DNA from: Microbacterium aerolatum
Lineage (GTDB): Bacteria > Actinomycetota > Actinomycetes > Actinomycetales > Microbacteriaceae
Direction of reading: 5' to 3'
Assembly (NCBI RefSeq): GCF_007988825.1
Contig: NZ_BJUW01000004.1
Span: forward strand, 1-64,000
DNA length: 64,000 bases
Shown here: positions 52,091 to 62,930 of the stretch, piece after piece
Layout: each line of letters opens with the position of its first letter
How positions within the stretch are numbered: the first letter of the stretch is position 1
Notes under the pieces: generated by a model
What the model was told of the DNA's origin: nothing
The model's input: only the letters and a program-made list of their open reading frames with translations
Database searches by the model: none
Position numbers and translations under genes: made by a program

Positions 52091-52987
52091 ATGCCCGCGC
52101 CCTCGCCCTACGCCGATCGGCTCAGCCGCATCCCGATCGAACGCCACGAGGTCGAGGTACGCGGCGGTCGCACCGCCTACTGGGTCTACGGGCCGGAGTC
52201 CGCGACGACCGTGATCGCCGTGCACGGCTTCCGCGGCGAGCACCACGGTCTCGAGCCCGTCCTTGCGTACCTGCCCGAGATCAGGGTCATCGCCCCCGAC
52301 CTGCCGGGATTCGGCGAGAGCGCGCCTCTGCCAGGGCGCACCCACGATCTCGAGGAGTATGCGCAGTGGCTGCGCGAGTTCGCGGACGCCGTCGCCCCCG
52401 GCGCGATCGTCCTCGGTCACTCCTTCGGGTCGATCGTGGCGTCCGCCGCCGTCGCGGGAGGTCTGGAGACCCCGCGGCTGATCCTCATCAACCCCATCGG
52501 CGCACCGGCGCTTGAAGGTCCCAAGGGGATCCTGACCAAGCTGGCGGTGCTCTACTACGGGCTCGGAGCGCGGCTACCTGCCGGTATCGGCACGGCCCTG
52601 CTGCGCAACGGCATGATCGTGCGGGGGATGAGCATCGCGATGGCGAAGACGAAGGACCCCGATCTGCGTCGGTTCATCCACGATCAGCACGACACGTACT
52701 TCTCCGACTTCGCCGACCGCGACGTGCTGCGCGACGCGTTCGTGGCGAGCGTGTCACACGACGTCCGCGCGTTCGCCCCTGACATCGACGTGCCCGTGCT
52801 CCTGGTCGCCGCTCAGCAGGACGACATCACCCCGATCGAGGCGGAGCGGCACCTGGCGACGCTGTTCGCGGACGCGGAGCTCGTGGAGATCGCCGACGTC
52901 GGCCACCTCATCCACTACGAGACGCCGGCGGAGGCCGCCGGCGCGATCCGCCGCTTCCTCAGGGTTCCCGTCGCGCGAGACCGATGA
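52091..52987 (+). CDS. Alpha/beta hydrolase
   Basis: 298-aa alpha/beta hydrolase. AVHGFRGEHHG is the oxyanion loop, LGHSFGS the nucleophile (Ser111), and His272 lies in GHLIHYE. A helical cap of about 100 residues (about 145-235) is inserted before the last strands, as in haloalkane dehalogenase-like or esterase members. Substrate unknown. It overlaps the Lrp gene by 29 bases tail to tail. Confidence 0.82.
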   Translation: MPAPSPYADRLSRIPIERHEVEVRGGRTAYWVYGPESATTVIAVHGFRGEHHGLEPVLAYLPEIRVIAPDLPGFGESAPLPGRTHDLEEYAQWLREFADAVAPGAIVLGHSFGSIVASAAVAGGLETPRLILINPIGAPALEGPKGILTKLAVLYYGLGARLPAGIGTALLRNGMIVRGMSIAMAKTKDPDLRRFIHDQHDTYFSDFADRDVLRDAFVASVSHDVRAFAPDIDVPVLLVAAQQDDITPIEAERHLATLFADAELVEIADVGHLIHYETPAEAAGAIRRFLRVPVARDR

Positions 52988-53432
52988 GCCCGGCGACGCG
53001 GTAGGGGATCACCTCACCCATCGCCAGTGACGTCTCGGTGCGCTCGACCCCCTCGATCGAGAGGATGCGGGCATCCGTGTCGAACAGATGCCTGGCGTCG
53101 CGGCAGGCGACGCGCGCCAGCAGATCGATCGATCCGCTCAGGCCGTGCACCTGCAGGACCTCGGGGATGCGGGCGAGTTCGGCGGTGATCCGCGGCAGCT
53201 CGGTCTGGCGCAGGCCGATGTTGATGAAGGCCTGAAGCGGGAATCCCAGCACCTCCGGCGAGAACGATCGCTCGTAGGAGAGGAAGACGCCGGTCTGCTC
53301 CAGCCTGGCCATGCGGGCCTGGATGGTGTTGCGTGACAGACCGAGGCGCTCGGCGAGCGCGACGACGGTCGTGCGCGGGTCTTCGGACAGCGCACTCAGC
53401 AGTTCGAGATCTACACGATCAAGCGTGGACAT
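52959..53432 (-). CDS. Lrp/AsnC family transcriptional regulator
   Basis: 157-aa regulator. An N-terminal winged helix-turn-helix (LDRVDLELLSALSEDPRTTV then LGLSRNTIQARMARLE) precedes a C-terminal ligand-binding RAM domain (FPLQAFINIGLRQ, GSIDLLARVACRD). Lrp proteins of this kind often respond to branched-chain amino acids. It diverges from the bkdABC operon with two inverted repeats between, so it most likely controls that operon, like BkdR. ATG 53432 has a TATCGT box eight bases upstream. Confidence 0.92.
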   Translation of the reverse strand: MSTLDRVDLELLSALSEDPRTTVVALAERLGLSRNTIQARMARLEQTGVFLSYERSFSPEVLGFPLQAFINIGLRQTELPRITAELARIPEVLQVHGLSGSIDLLARVACRDARHLFDTDARILSIEGVERTETSLAMGEVIPYRVAGLIGLARREP

Positions 53433-53456
53433 AGTGCCAAACGATAGCAGGTCGTC

Positions 53457-53474
53457 TTGCCGCGAATTGGGCAA
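53457..53474. promoter_or_regulatory. Inverted repeat, candidate Lrp operator 1
   Basis: TTGCC and GGCAA are perfect arms with 8 bp between, in the Lrp-bkdA intergenic region. Confidence 0.45.
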
Positions 53475-53477
53475 CAT

Positions 53478-53504
53478 GCTCAAGTGCTTCGCAGATGCTT
53501 GAGC
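53478..53504. promoter_or_regulatory. Inverted repeat, candidate Lrp operator 2
   Basis: GCTCAAG (53478-53484) and CTTGAGC (53498-53504) are perfect arms 13 bp apart, directly beside operator 1. Paired sites on one DNA face are typical of Lrp octamers. Confidence 0.5.
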
Positions 53505-53600
53505 GTGCTGATCAGTGGACGTACCCTCGAAGTAACCGATGAAGACGTCGGTGCAGGCGTGCACGTCCCCACAAGGGACCCACACGACAGGAGGACGAAG

Positions 53601-54713
53601 ATGTCACCGCAGACCACTCCGATCGCAGACACAGCGCAGGATCTCGAACTCGCCGAGCGGCTCATCGCCCCGGACGGAACCAGACTGAACAACCCCGACC
53701 TCGACCCTTTCGTGGCCGATGTCGACCCCGCGCAGCTGCGCGCACTGCACCGCGACATGGTGATCCTGCGCCGCATCGACGCCGAGGGCGTCGCGCTGCA
53801 GCGCCAGGGCCAGCTCGGACTCTGGGCGCCGTGCAACGGCCAGGAGGCCGCTCAGATCGGCACCGCTCGTGCGCTCGACCCGATCGACTTCGTATTCCCC
53901 AGCTACCGCGAGACCGGCGTCATCTACGCACGTGGTGCGCAGCCGGGTGACTTCGTCCGCGTCTGGCGCGGCGAGGAAGGCGCCCCCTACGATCCCATGC
54001 AGATGCGCGTCGCCCCGCTGCAGATCATCATCGGCGCGCAGACGCTGCACGCCGTGGGCTACGCGATGGGCATCAAGCACGAGAAGGCGCCGGAGGTCGC
54101 CGTCACCTACTTCGGCGACGGCGCGACGAGCCAGGGCGACGTCAACGAGGCCATGGTCTTCGCCGCCTCTTACCAGGCGCCTGTCGTGTTCGTCTGTCAG
54201 AACAACCACTGGGCGATCTCCGAGCCGGTGGCGCTGCAGTCGCAGTATCCGATCTCGGGCCGCGCGCCCGGCTTCGGCATCCCGAGCATGCGCGTGGACG
54301 GCAACGACGTGCTCGCGTGCATGGCGGCGATGCGCTGGGCGCTCGCGCACGCCCGCGCAGGGAAGGGACCCGCGTTCATCGAAGCGGTGACCTACCGGAT
54401 GGGGCCGCACACCACCTCGGACGACCCCACCCGCTACCGGGACCCGGAGGAACTCGAGTCCTGGAAGACCCGCGACCCCATCGCGCGCGTCGAGTCGTAC
54501 CTGCGCGGGCTGGGCGAGATCGACGACGAGCAGATCGCCGCGGCCCACGCCGACGCCGACCGGATGGCCCGCGAGATGCGCGCGGAATGCCTGGGGATGG
54601 TCACGCGCGAGCCGCTCGCCGTGTTCGACGGCGTCTATGCCGAACCGCACTGCGGCATCGACCGGCAGCGCGACGAGTACACGGCGTACCTCGCCAGCTT
54701 CGAGGAGGGCTGA
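53601..54713 (+). CDS. bkdA: Branched-chain 2-oxo acid dehydrogenase E1 alpha subunit
   Basis: 370-aa ThDP-dependent subunit that decarboxylates branched-chain 2-oxo acids from leucine, isoleucine and valine. The GDG-N ThDP-binding motif lies at YFGDGATSQGDVNEAM and NNHWAIS, and the phosphorylation-type loop PHTTSDDPTRYR favours a BCKDH over pyruvate. ATG 53601 has AGGAGGACG upstream; a longer reading upstream would cross the operator. It precedes E1 beta by one base. No E3 (lipoamide dehydrogenase) is encoded here, so a shared one must be used. Confidence 0.93.
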   Translation: MSPQTTPIADTAQDLELAERLIAPDGTRLNNPDLDPFVADVDPAQLRALHRDMVILRRIDAEGVALQRQGQLGLWAPCNGQEAAQIGTARALDPIDFVFPSYRETGVIYARGAQPGDFVRVWRGEEGAPYDPMQMRVAPLQIIIGAQTLHAVGYAMGIKHEKAPEVAVTYFGDGATSQGDVNEAMVFAASYQAPVVFVCQNNHWAISEPVALQSQYPISGRAPGFGIPSMRVDGNDVLACMAAMRWALAHARAGKGPAFIEAVTYRMGPHTTSDDPTRYRDPEELESWKTRDPIARVESYLRGLGEIDDEQIAAAHADADRMAREMRAECLGMVTREPLAVFDGVYAEPHCGIDRQRDEYTAYLASFEEG

Positions 54714-54714
54714 G

Positions 54715-55725
54715 ATGACGCAGCTCGCACTCGGCAAGGCCCTGAACGCCGGCCTTCGCAAGGCCATGCAGGACGACGACAAGGTCGTCATCATGGGCGA
54801 GGACATCGGCAAGCTCGGCGGCGTCTTCCGCATCACCGACGGGCTCCTCGACGAGTTCGGCGCGGCCCGCGTGATCGACACACCACTGGCCGAGTCCGGC
54901 ATCGTCGGCACCGCGGTCGGTCTCGCCTATCGCGGCTACCGTCCGGTCGTCGAGATCCAGTTCGACGGGTTCGTCTACCCGGCGTTCGACCAGATCGTCT
55001 CGCAGGTCGCCAAACTGCACTACCGCACGCAGGGTCGGGTGAAGATGCCGATCACGATCCGCATCCCGTGGGCCGGAGGAATCGGTGCGGCAGAGCACCA
55101 CTCCGAGTCCCCGGAGGCGTACTTCGTGCACACCGCCGGTCTGCGCGTCATCGCCGTCTCCAACCCGCAGGACGCGTACCGATGCCTGCAGCAGGTGATC
55201 GCATCCGATGATCCGGTGATCTTCTTCGAGCCCAAGCGGCTCTACCACCACAAGGGCGAGGTCGACCTGGACGGCTCCCTTGCGGATGCCCCGCCGATGG
55301 GGCTCGCGCACATCGTCCGGCAGGGCACCGACGCGACGATCCTGACGTGCGGCGCGATGGTCTCGACGGCCCTGGATGCCGCGTCCGCCGCCGAGGACGA
55401 AGGGTTGTCGCTCGAGGTCATCGACCTGCGCTCCCTCTCGCCGATCGACTACGACACCGTCGCGACCGCCGTACGGCGCACAGGCCGCGTCGTCGTCGCG
55501 CACGAAGCCTCGCGCGAGGCCGGCGTCGCCGCCGAGGTGATCGCGAGCATCACCGAGCGCTGCTTCGAGTACCTCGAGGCGGCCCCCGTGCGGGTCACCG
55601 GCCACGATGTGCCGTATCCGCCCGCCAAGCTGGAGAAGTTCCATCTCCCCGATCTGGATCGGATCCTCGATGCCGTCGACCGCGTGCTCGATCGCCCGAA
55701 CAGCCTGACGGGAGCCGAGTCATGA
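54715..55725 (+). CDS. bkdB: Branched-chain 2-oxo acid dehydrogenase E1 beta subunit
   Basis: 336-aa transketolase-like beta subunit. GEDIGKLGGVFRITDGL opens the fold, DTPLAESGIVGTAVGLA follows, and EIQFDGFVYPAFDQIVSQ is typical of the family. It starts one base after bkdA and its stop overlaps the bkdC ATG by four bases (ATGA), which helps keep subunits in balance. Confidence 0.94.
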   Translation: MTQLALGKALNAGLRKAMQDDDKVVIMGEDIGKLGGVFRITDGLLDEFGAARVIDTPLAESGIVGTAVGLAYRGYRPVVEIQFDGFVYPAFDQIVSQVAKLHYRTQGRVKMPITIRIPWAGGIGAAEHHSESPEAYFVHTAGLRVIAVSNPQDAYRCLQQVIASDDPVIFFEPKRLYHHKGEVDLDGSLADAPPMGLAHIVRQGTDATILTCGAMVSTALDAASAAEDEGLSLEVIDLRSLSPIDYDTVATAVRRTGRVVVAHEASREAGVAAEVIASITERCFEYLEAAPVRVTGHDVPYPPAKLEKFHLPDLDRILDAVDRVLDRPNSLTGAES

Positions 55726-57122
55726 TCCAGGAGTTCCGCCTTCCGGATCTCGGCGAGGGCCTGACCGACGCCGAGGTCGTGCAGTGGCTGGTCGCCCCCG
55801 GCGACACGGTCACTCTGAACCAGACGCTCGCCGAGGTCGAGACGGCCAAGGCCGTCGTGGAGCTTCCATCGCCCTATGACGGAACGGTCGCGACGCTGCA
55901 CGCCGAGGCGGGCGACACCGTCGAGGTCGGCGCACCGCTGATCGCGTTCGACGTCGCCGGCGCTGAGACGGCCGCCCCCGCGCAGGCAGGTGCCGAACAG
56001 GCGGATGCCGCAACCTCCGCGAAAACGGCCGACGCCGCCGATGCCGCCGAGGAGAAGACACCGCCGAACCTCGTCGGCTACGGAGCCGCGCCCTCGAGCA
56101 AGGCGCGCCCGGCCCGGCGCGCACGGAGGGCCGCAGCCCCGTCGACGCCGACCGACACAGCGGTGCTCGAGGCAGCCCCGCACGATGTTCTGCCCGAGGC
56201 TCCGGCATCCGCTCCGATCGGAGACCGTCCACGATCCACTCCGCCGGTGCGCGCGTACGCCAAACGGCAGGGGATCGACCTCGTGCTGGTGGCGGTCGAG
56301 GTCGGCGACCGCGTCATCACCCGCGACGACATCGACGCCTACGCCGAACGCATCGGCGGGCACGTCGATGCCGAGTCGCCGGCGCAGCCGGCTCCGACGT
56401 CCGTGTTCGGCGAGACGTCGGAGCGGGAGACCCGCATCCCGATCCGCGGCGTCCGCAAGCACACGGCCGCCGCGATGGTCCAGAGCGCGTTCACGGCACC
56501 GCATGTCACGACCTTCCACACCGTCGACGTCACCGCCACCATGGATCTGATCGCGAGCCTGCGTGCGGACCGCTCGCTGTCCGAGCACAGGATCGGACCG
56601 CTGGTCATCGTCGCCAAGGCCGTGTGCCTGGCGCTGGGCCGCACCCCGGGGCTCAACTCGCGCTGGGATGAGGAAGCGGGCGAGATCGTCCAGCCGCACT
56701 ACGTCGACCTCGGCATCGCCGCGGCCACGGAGCGGGGGCTGATCGTGCCCAACATCCGCGATGCGCACCGGATGACCGTGCCCCAGCTCGCCGACGCCGT
56801 GAGCGCGCTCACCGAGACCGCACGCTCGGGCAAGACGTCGCCGGCAGATCTCGCCGGCGGCACCTTCTCGATCACGAACATCGGCGTGTTCGGCATCGAC
56901 GCCGGCACCCCGATCCTCCCGCCGGGGCAGTCGGGCATCCTCGCCGTCGGCGCCGTTCGGCGGATGCCGTGGGAGCACAACGGCGAGATCGCGCTGCGTC
57001 AGGTCATGACGCTGAGCCTGTCGTTCGATCACCGGATCGTGGACGGCGCCGAGGGAGCGCGATTCGTGAAGGGCGTCGCCGACATCCTCGAGGAGCCCGG
57101 TCGCGCCATGCTGCTCGGGTGA
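55722..57122 (+). CDS. bkdC: Dihydrolipoyl acyltransferase E2 of the branched-chain complex
   Basis: 466-aa E2 subunit. One lipoyl domain occupies residues 1-80 with the lipoylated Lys43 in ETAKAVVEL. A long Ala/Pro/Glu linker, then a subunit-binding domain near 170-200 (VRAYAKRQGIDLVLV) and the catalytic domain follow. His437 and Asp441 in FDHRIVDG form the active site. Lipoylation would need LipB and LipA, both encoded in this window. It ends 14 bp before the convergent TetR gene. Confidence 0.94.
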   Translation: MIQEFRLPDLGEGLTDAEVVQWLVAPGDTVTLNQTLAEVETAKAVVELPSPYDGTVATLHAEAGDTVEVGAPLIAFDVAGAETAAPAQAGAEQADAATSAKTADAADAAEEKTPPNLVGYGAAPSSKARPARRARRAAAPSTPTDTAVLEAAPHDVLPEAPASAPIGDRPRSTPPVRAYAKRQGIDLVLVAVEVGDRVITRDDIDAYAERIGGHVDAESPAQPAPTSVFGETSERETRIPIRGVRKHTAAAMVQSAFTAPHVTTFHTVDVTATMDLIASLRADRSLSEHRIGPLVIVAKAVCLALGRTPGLNSRWDEEAGEIVQPHYVDLGIAAATERGLIVPNIRDAHRMTVPQLADAVSALTETARSGKTSPADLAGGTFSITNIGVFGIDAGTPILPPGQSGILAVGAVRRMPWEHNGEIALRQVMTLSLSFDHRIVDGAEGARFVKGVADILEEPGRAMLLG

Positions 57123-57136
57123 GCCGGCCGCGATCC

Positions 57137-57724
57137 TCAGGCTCGGAGCGCCCCGCGTGCCATCGAGCAGAGGATCGCGGCGGTCGCCCGTTTCGACCGC
57201 GATGCGCTCCGCGTGCTGTGCGGTGTCGAATTGATAAGTCCGAAGCAGGCCTGAACCCGCAGCCGCAGCTCATCCGCCGTCGCGTCGTGCAAGGGCTCGA
57301 GTGCGGAGATCCACAGATCGATGTACGCGCGCTGAAGGCGGCGCACCTCGGCCTGATCCTCATCGGCGAGATGGGCGAGGTCGCGGTCGTGAACACGGAT
57401 CACGTCGGCGTTGCCGAGCGCGAAATCCACGTGGAAGTCGATCAGCGCCTCCATCCGCTCGTCGGCGGTCCCTGCGGCCTCGAAGACGCGCGAACCGCCG
57501 CTGACGAGGTCCTCGCTGACCCTCACCAGCACGGCGCCGAGCAGCGCCTGCTTGCCCGTGAAGTGACGGTACACCGCGGGGCCCGAGACCCCCACGGCCG
57601 CCCCGATGTCCTCGAGGCTGACTCCGGAGTACCCTCGCGCGGCGAAGAGCCGGGCGGCCTCCGTCAAGAGGGCGTCGGAGCGTTCGGCCTTGGCGCGATC
57701 GCGCGCGGTGAGGGGGCTTGTCAT
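57137..57724 (-). CDS. TetR family regulator, BkaR-like
   Basis: 195-aa TetR protein with helix-turn-helix residues about 20-60 (EAARLFAARGYSGVSLEDIG then GVSGPAVYRHFTGK). It lies beside and divergent to an acyl-CoA carboxylase operon, between it and bkdABC, the same place as BkaR (Rv2506) in mycobacteria, a repressor of branched-chain keto-acid genes. Palindromes at 57729 and 57756 stand between the two start codons and are its likely operators. The ligand is probably an acyl-CoA. Confidence 0.88.
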   Translation of the reverse strand: MTSPLTARDRAKAERSDALLTEAARLFAARGYSGVSLEDIGAAVGVSGPAVYRHFTGKQALLGAVLVRVSEDLVSGGSRVFEAAGTADERMEALIDFHVDFALGNADVIRVHDRDLAHLADEDQAEVRRLQRAYIDLWISALEPLHDATADELRLRVQACFGLINSTPHSTRSASRSKRATAAILCSMARGALRA

Positions 57725-57728
57725 TTCA

Positions 57729-57744
57729 GTTAACGCTCGCTAAC
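57729..57744. promoter_or_regulatory. Candidate TetR operator, imperfect
   Basis: GTTAACGCTCGCTAAC, a partial palindrome whose outer GTTA/TAAC arms match, lies 5 bp from the TetR start codon. Confidence 0.5.
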
Positions 57745-57755
57745 CTAAATTGTCG

Positions 57756-57773
57756 GGTTAGTGCACACTAACC
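57756..57773. promoter_or_regulatory. Candidate TetR operator, perfect palindrome
   Basis: GGTTAGTG and CACTAACC are perfect inverted arms around CA, in the mccB side of the TetR-mccB intergenic region. Both operators carry GTTA/TAAC ends, so one regulator can bind both. Confidence 0.7.
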
Positions 57774-57820
57774 GAAAAGGCGCGTTCGGTGCCACCGTGT
57801 GAGTCGAGGAGGACGTCACA

Positions 57821-59374
<1,554 letters not shown>

Positions 59375-59379
59375 GAGAG

Positions 59380-61311
59380 ATGGCCGCCTTCGACATCGTG
59401 CTCATCGCCAACCGCGGCGAGATCGCGCGACGCATCATCCGCACGGTCCGGGCTCAGGGCCTGCGAAGCGTCGCGGTGTACAGCGATGCGGATGCCGACG
59501 CGCCGCACGTGGGTGAGGCCGACTCCGCGGTGCGGATCGGTCCCGCACCGGCGGCCGAGTCGTATCTCGACGTGGATGCCGTCATACGCGCAGCACGCGA
59601 GTCCGGGGCGCAGGCGATCCACCCCGGGTACGGTTTCCTCTCCGAGAGCGTCGACCTGGCTCAGGCATGCGCGGCCGCCAGGATCGTGTTCATCGGTCCG
59701 TCCGTCGAAGCCCTGCAGATCATGGGCGACAAGGTCACCGCCCGCGAGCAGGTTGCAGCGCGAGGCGTGCCGGTGGTTCCCGGGTTCGATGCCGGCGGAC
59801 TCTCCGACGACCAGATCGCAGTGCGTGCCACCCAGGTCGGATACCCGCTCCTGGTGAAGCCGAGCGCGGGCGGTGGCGGCAAGGGCATGGAGATCGTGCT
59901 CGACGAGGCGCATCTCGATGCCGCTCTGGCCTCGGCCCGTCGCGTGGCCAAGGCGGCGTTCTCGGATGACGCGCTGCTGCTCGAGCGGCTGATCGCCCGG
60001 CCGCGCCACATCGAGGTGCAGGTGTTCGGCGACAAGCACGGCGCGGTGGTGGCCATCGGCGACCGCGAATGCACCCTGCAGCGCCGACACCAGAAGGTCA
60101 TCGAGGAGGCTCCCTCCGCCGGGCTTCCCGACGGCGTGCGCGAGCGGCTGTTCGAGGCTGCGGTCCGCGCCGCGGAGAGCGTCGAGTACGTCGGGGCCGG
60201 CACAGTCGAGTTCCTCGTCGACGCCGACGCGCCGGACGAGTTCTTCTTCATCGAGATGAACACGCGGCTGCAGGTGGAGCATCCCGTCACCGAGGCCGTC
60301 ACGGGGCTCGATCTCGTCGCGCTGCAGCTGTCGGTCGCGGCCGGCGAGGCGCTGCCCGCCGTGCCGCCGGTCACGGGTCACGCCGTCGAGGCGCGCATCT
60401 ACGCGGAGTCTCCCGAGGGCGGGTTCCTGCCCTCGACCGGCCGGGTGCTGCGATTCGACGCGCCAGCCGGCGTGCGAGTGGATGCCGCGATCGAGACCGG
60501 CAGCGAGGTGACCGGGTTCTATGACCCGATGATCGCGAAGATCATCGCCCACGGGCCTGACCGCAGCGCCGCACTCGAGCAGCTCGACGAGGCCCTGTCG
60601 CGGACGGTCATCCTGGGCGTCGAGACGAATGTCGGTTTCCTCCGCAGGCTCGTGACGAACGAGCGCGTGATGGCGGGCGACCTCGACACCGGACTGATCG
60701 ACACGCTGCTGCCGTTCGCCGCCGCGTCACCGTCGCCGCGCATGGTCGCGTCAGCGAGACGGGTGTTGCTGCACGAGACGGAGGCTGCCACGACCCGTCT
60801 CGTGCAGGAAACCTCGTCTCGTCGGGCAGGCGGGGTGTGGGCGGCGCTCACCGACGCCGGGGCGGCGGAGGTGGCGTTCCTGACAGACGGCGGGCAGATA
60901 CTGGATGCCGAGACGGATGCCGAGGCATCCCTTCCGGCGGCGGTGGATGCCGACGGCGCCGTGTGGGTCAGCGAACAGGGCCGCGTCGCCAGGCTGCGTC
61001 CGCTCGACCGCCGCGCGCGCATGAAACACCGCCTCGCGGCGCGACAGCCGGAATCCGCGGCGACCGCACCGGAGGCACGCGCCCCGATGCCGGGCAACGT
61101 CGTGGCCGTGCACGTCGAGGACGGTGCGACGGTGTCCCAGGGCGAGCCGCTGGTCTCCATCGAGGCCATGAAGATGGAGCATCCGGTGCTCGCGCCGCAC
61201 GACGGCACCGTCCACCTGCTGGTCGCCGTCGGCGATCAGGCGCGGCGCGGCCAGCCCGTCGCCACCGTCATCCCGCACGCCGAATCCGCAGACTCCGAAG
61301 GAGCATCATGA
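59380..61311 (+). CDS. mccA: Biotin carboxylase/biotin carrier subunit of the acyl-CoA carboxylase
   Basis: 643-aa alpha subunit. Biotin carboxylase residues 1-450 (FDIVLIANRGEIARRIIRTV, KPSAGGGGKGMEIV, FIEMNTRLQVEHPVTE) are followed by a linker and a BCCP domain with the biotinylated Lys598 in EAMKMEH. ATG 59380 is chosen; a GTG at 59371, overlapping the mccB stop, would add three residues. It overlaps the dehydrogenase gene by four bases (ATGA). Confidence 0.94.
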   Translation: MAAFDIVLIANRGEIARRIIRTVRAQGLRSVAVYSDADADAPHVGEADSAVRIGPAPAAESYLDVDAVIRAARESGAQAIHPGYGFLSESVDLAQACAAARIVFIGPSVEALQIMGDKVTAREQVAARGVPVVPGFDAGGLSDDQIAVRATQVGYPLLVKPSAGGGGKGMEIVLDEAHLDAALASARRVAKAAFSDDALLLERLIARPRHIEVQVFGDKHGAVVAIGDRECTLQRRHQKVIEEAPSAGLPDGVRERLFEAAVRAAESVEYVGAGTVEFLVDADAPDEFFFIEMNTRLQVEHPVTEAVTGLDLVALQLSVAAGEALPAVPPVTGHAVEARIYAESPEGGFLPSTGRVLRFDAPAGVRVDAAIETGSEVTGFYDPMIAKIIAHGPDRSAALEQLDEALSRTVILGVETNVGFLRRLVTNERVMAGDLDTGLIDTLLPFAAASPSPRMVASARRVLLHETEAATTRLVQETSSRRAGGVWAALTDAGAAEVAFLTDGGQILDAETDAEASLPAAVDADGAVWVSEQGRVARLRPLDRRARMKHRLAARQPESAATAPEARAPMPGNVVAVHVEDGATVSQGEPLVSIEAMKMEHPVLAPHDGTVHLLVAVGDQARRGQPVATVIPHAESADSEGAS

Positions 61312-62456
61312 CCATCGACCTCACCGAGGAGGAACTCGAACTCAGCGCCATGGTGCGCGAGTTCGCCGACACCGTCGTCGCGCCGCAGGCGTACGAGGCG
61401 GACCGTACGCACACGCTGTCGATGGATGTCGTGGCGCAGATGGGCGAGCTCGGCCTGTTCGGTCTGCCGTTCCCGGAGGAGGTCGGCGGACAGGGCGGCG
61501 ACTACATGGCGCTGGGCCTGGCGATCGAGGCTCTCGGGCGAGTCGACCAGTCCATCGCCATCACCCTCGAGGCGGGCGTGAGCCTCGGTGCGATGCCGAT
61601 CTTCCGCTTCGGCGACGACGCGCAGCGCGCAGAGCATCTGCCCGACCTGCTCGCCGGTCGTGCCCTCGCCGGATTCGGACTCACCGAGCCCGAGGCGGGC
61701 AGTGACGCCGGAGCCACCCGGACCACCGCGCGCCTGGACGGCGACGAGTGGGTCATCGACGGGGCCAAGCAGTTCATCACGAACTCCGGCACGCCGATCA
61801 CGCGGTTCGTCACCGTCACGGCGGTCACCGACGTGGCCGAGGGGCGCAAGGAGATCTCCACGATCATCGTGCCGAACGGCACGGCCGGGTTCACGGTCGA
61901 AGCGCCGTACGACAAGGTCGGCTGGCGTGCCTCCGACACGCACCCGCTGACCTTCGAGGGCGTGCGGGTCCCCGCGTCGAACCTGGTGGGGGAGCGCGGC
62001 GCAGGGTTCAAGAACTTCCTCAGCATCCTCGACGAGGGGCGCATCGCGATCGCCGCTCTCGCCACCGGTGCGGCCGAGGGGTGCCTGGAAGCCGCCATCG
62101 ACTACGCCAAGAGCCGCACGGTCTTCGGCGCCGCTCTCAGCACGCGCCAGAACGCCCAGTTCACGCTGGCGCGCATGCGTGCCCGCGTGCACACCGCTCG
62201 CCTCGCCTGGCACCACGCCGCCCGCCTGCGGGATGCCGGCAAGCCGTTCGCCGAGGCGGCCGCGATCGCCAAGCTCGCGGCGGGGGACGCCGCGATGGAC
62301 AACGCCCGAGACGCCACCCAGATCTTCGGCGGCAACGGGTTCATGAACGAGTTCGCCGTGGGACGGCACTATCGTGACTCGAAGATCCTCGAGATCGGGG
62401 AGGGGACGACAGAGGTGCAGCTGCTCGTCATCGCGCGTGGATTGGGACTGATATGA
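61308..62456 (+). CDS. Acyl-CoA dehydrogenase, probably isovaleryl-CoA dehydrogenase type
   Basis: 382-aa flavoprotein. ALAGFGLTEPEAGSDAG is the FAD-binding signature, and the C-terminal half ends IFGGNGFMNEFAVGRHYRDSKIL with IGEGTTEVQLLVIARGL. In Mycobacterium the gene at this place (fadE19) belongs to the leucine/isoleucine module. It would produce 3-methylcrotonyl-CoA, the substrate of the carboxylase upstream; that substrate is inferred. It overlaps both neighbours by four bases. Confidence 0.9.
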   Translation: MTIDLTEEELELSAMVREFADTVVAPQAYEADRTHTLSMDVVAQMGELGLFGLPFPEEVGGQGGDYMALGLAIEALGRVDQSIAITLEAGVSLGAMPIFRFGDDAQRAEHLPDLLAGRALAGFGLTEPEAGSDAGATRTTARLDGDEWVIDGAKQFITNSGTPITRFVTVTAVTDVAEGRKEISTIIVPNGTAGFTVEAPYDKVGWRASDTHPLTFEGVRVPASNLVGERGAGFKNFLSILDEGRIAIAALATGAAEGCLEAAIDYAKSRTVFGAALSTRQNAQFTLARMRARVHTARLAWHHAARLRDAGKPFAEAAAIAKLAAGDAAMDNARDATQIFGGNGFMNEFAVGRHYRDSKILEIGEGTTEVQLLVIARGLGLI

Positions 62457-62929
62457 CGGCGGACATCCTGCAACGGGGCCTGTACTTCGAGGAGATCGAG
62501 GTCGGCGCCCGCTATCTGCACCGTCCAGGCCGCACCGCCACCGAGGCCGACAACGTGCTGTTCACGACGCTCACGATGAACACGCAGGCTCTTCATCTGG
62601 ATGCCGCGTTCGCCCAGACGCAGGAGTTCGGTCAGCGGCTGATGAACTCGATGTGGACGCTGTCGACCATGGTCGGGGCGTCGGTCGCGCAGCTCACGCA
62701 GGGCACGCTCGTCGCGCAGCTCGGGCTCGGGGAGATCGCGTTCCCTCATCCGCTGTTCGCCGGCGACACGCTCTACACCGAGAGCGTCGTGACAGAGAAG
62801 CGCCTGTCGAAGTCTCGTCCTGGGCAGGGCATCTGCACGATCGCGCACACCGGCCGCAACCAGGACGATGTCGTCGTCGCCACCGCGACCCGCACCGTGC
62901 TCATGCACTGCGTGCCGAAGGAGAACTGA
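62453..62929 (+). CDS. MaoC-like hydratase
   Basis: 158-aa hot-dog-fold hydratase. YFEEIEVGARYLHRPGRTATEADNVLFTTL opens the MaoC domain (given here in part: EIEVGARYLHRPGRT), and FPHPLFAGDTLYTES follows. It probably hydrates the enoyl-CoA made by the carboxylase, such as 3-methylglutaconyl-CoA. Its position between dehydrogenase and lyase matches Rv2499c. It overlaps the dehydrogenase by four bases. Confidence 0.87.
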   Translation: MTADILQRGLYFEEIEVGARYLHRPGRTATEADNVLFTTLTMNTQALHLDAAFAQTQEFGQRLMNSMWTLSTMVGASVAQLTQGTLVAQLGLGEIAFPHPLFAGDTLYTESVVTEKRLSKSRPGQGICTIAHTGRNQDDVVVATATRTVLMHCVPKEN

Positions 62930-62930
62930 G

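Noticed and set aside
55347..55721. 591-codon version of the E2 gene
   Set aside because: The first 125 codons are an out-of-frame reading of E1 beta. The lipoyl domain begins at ATG 55722.
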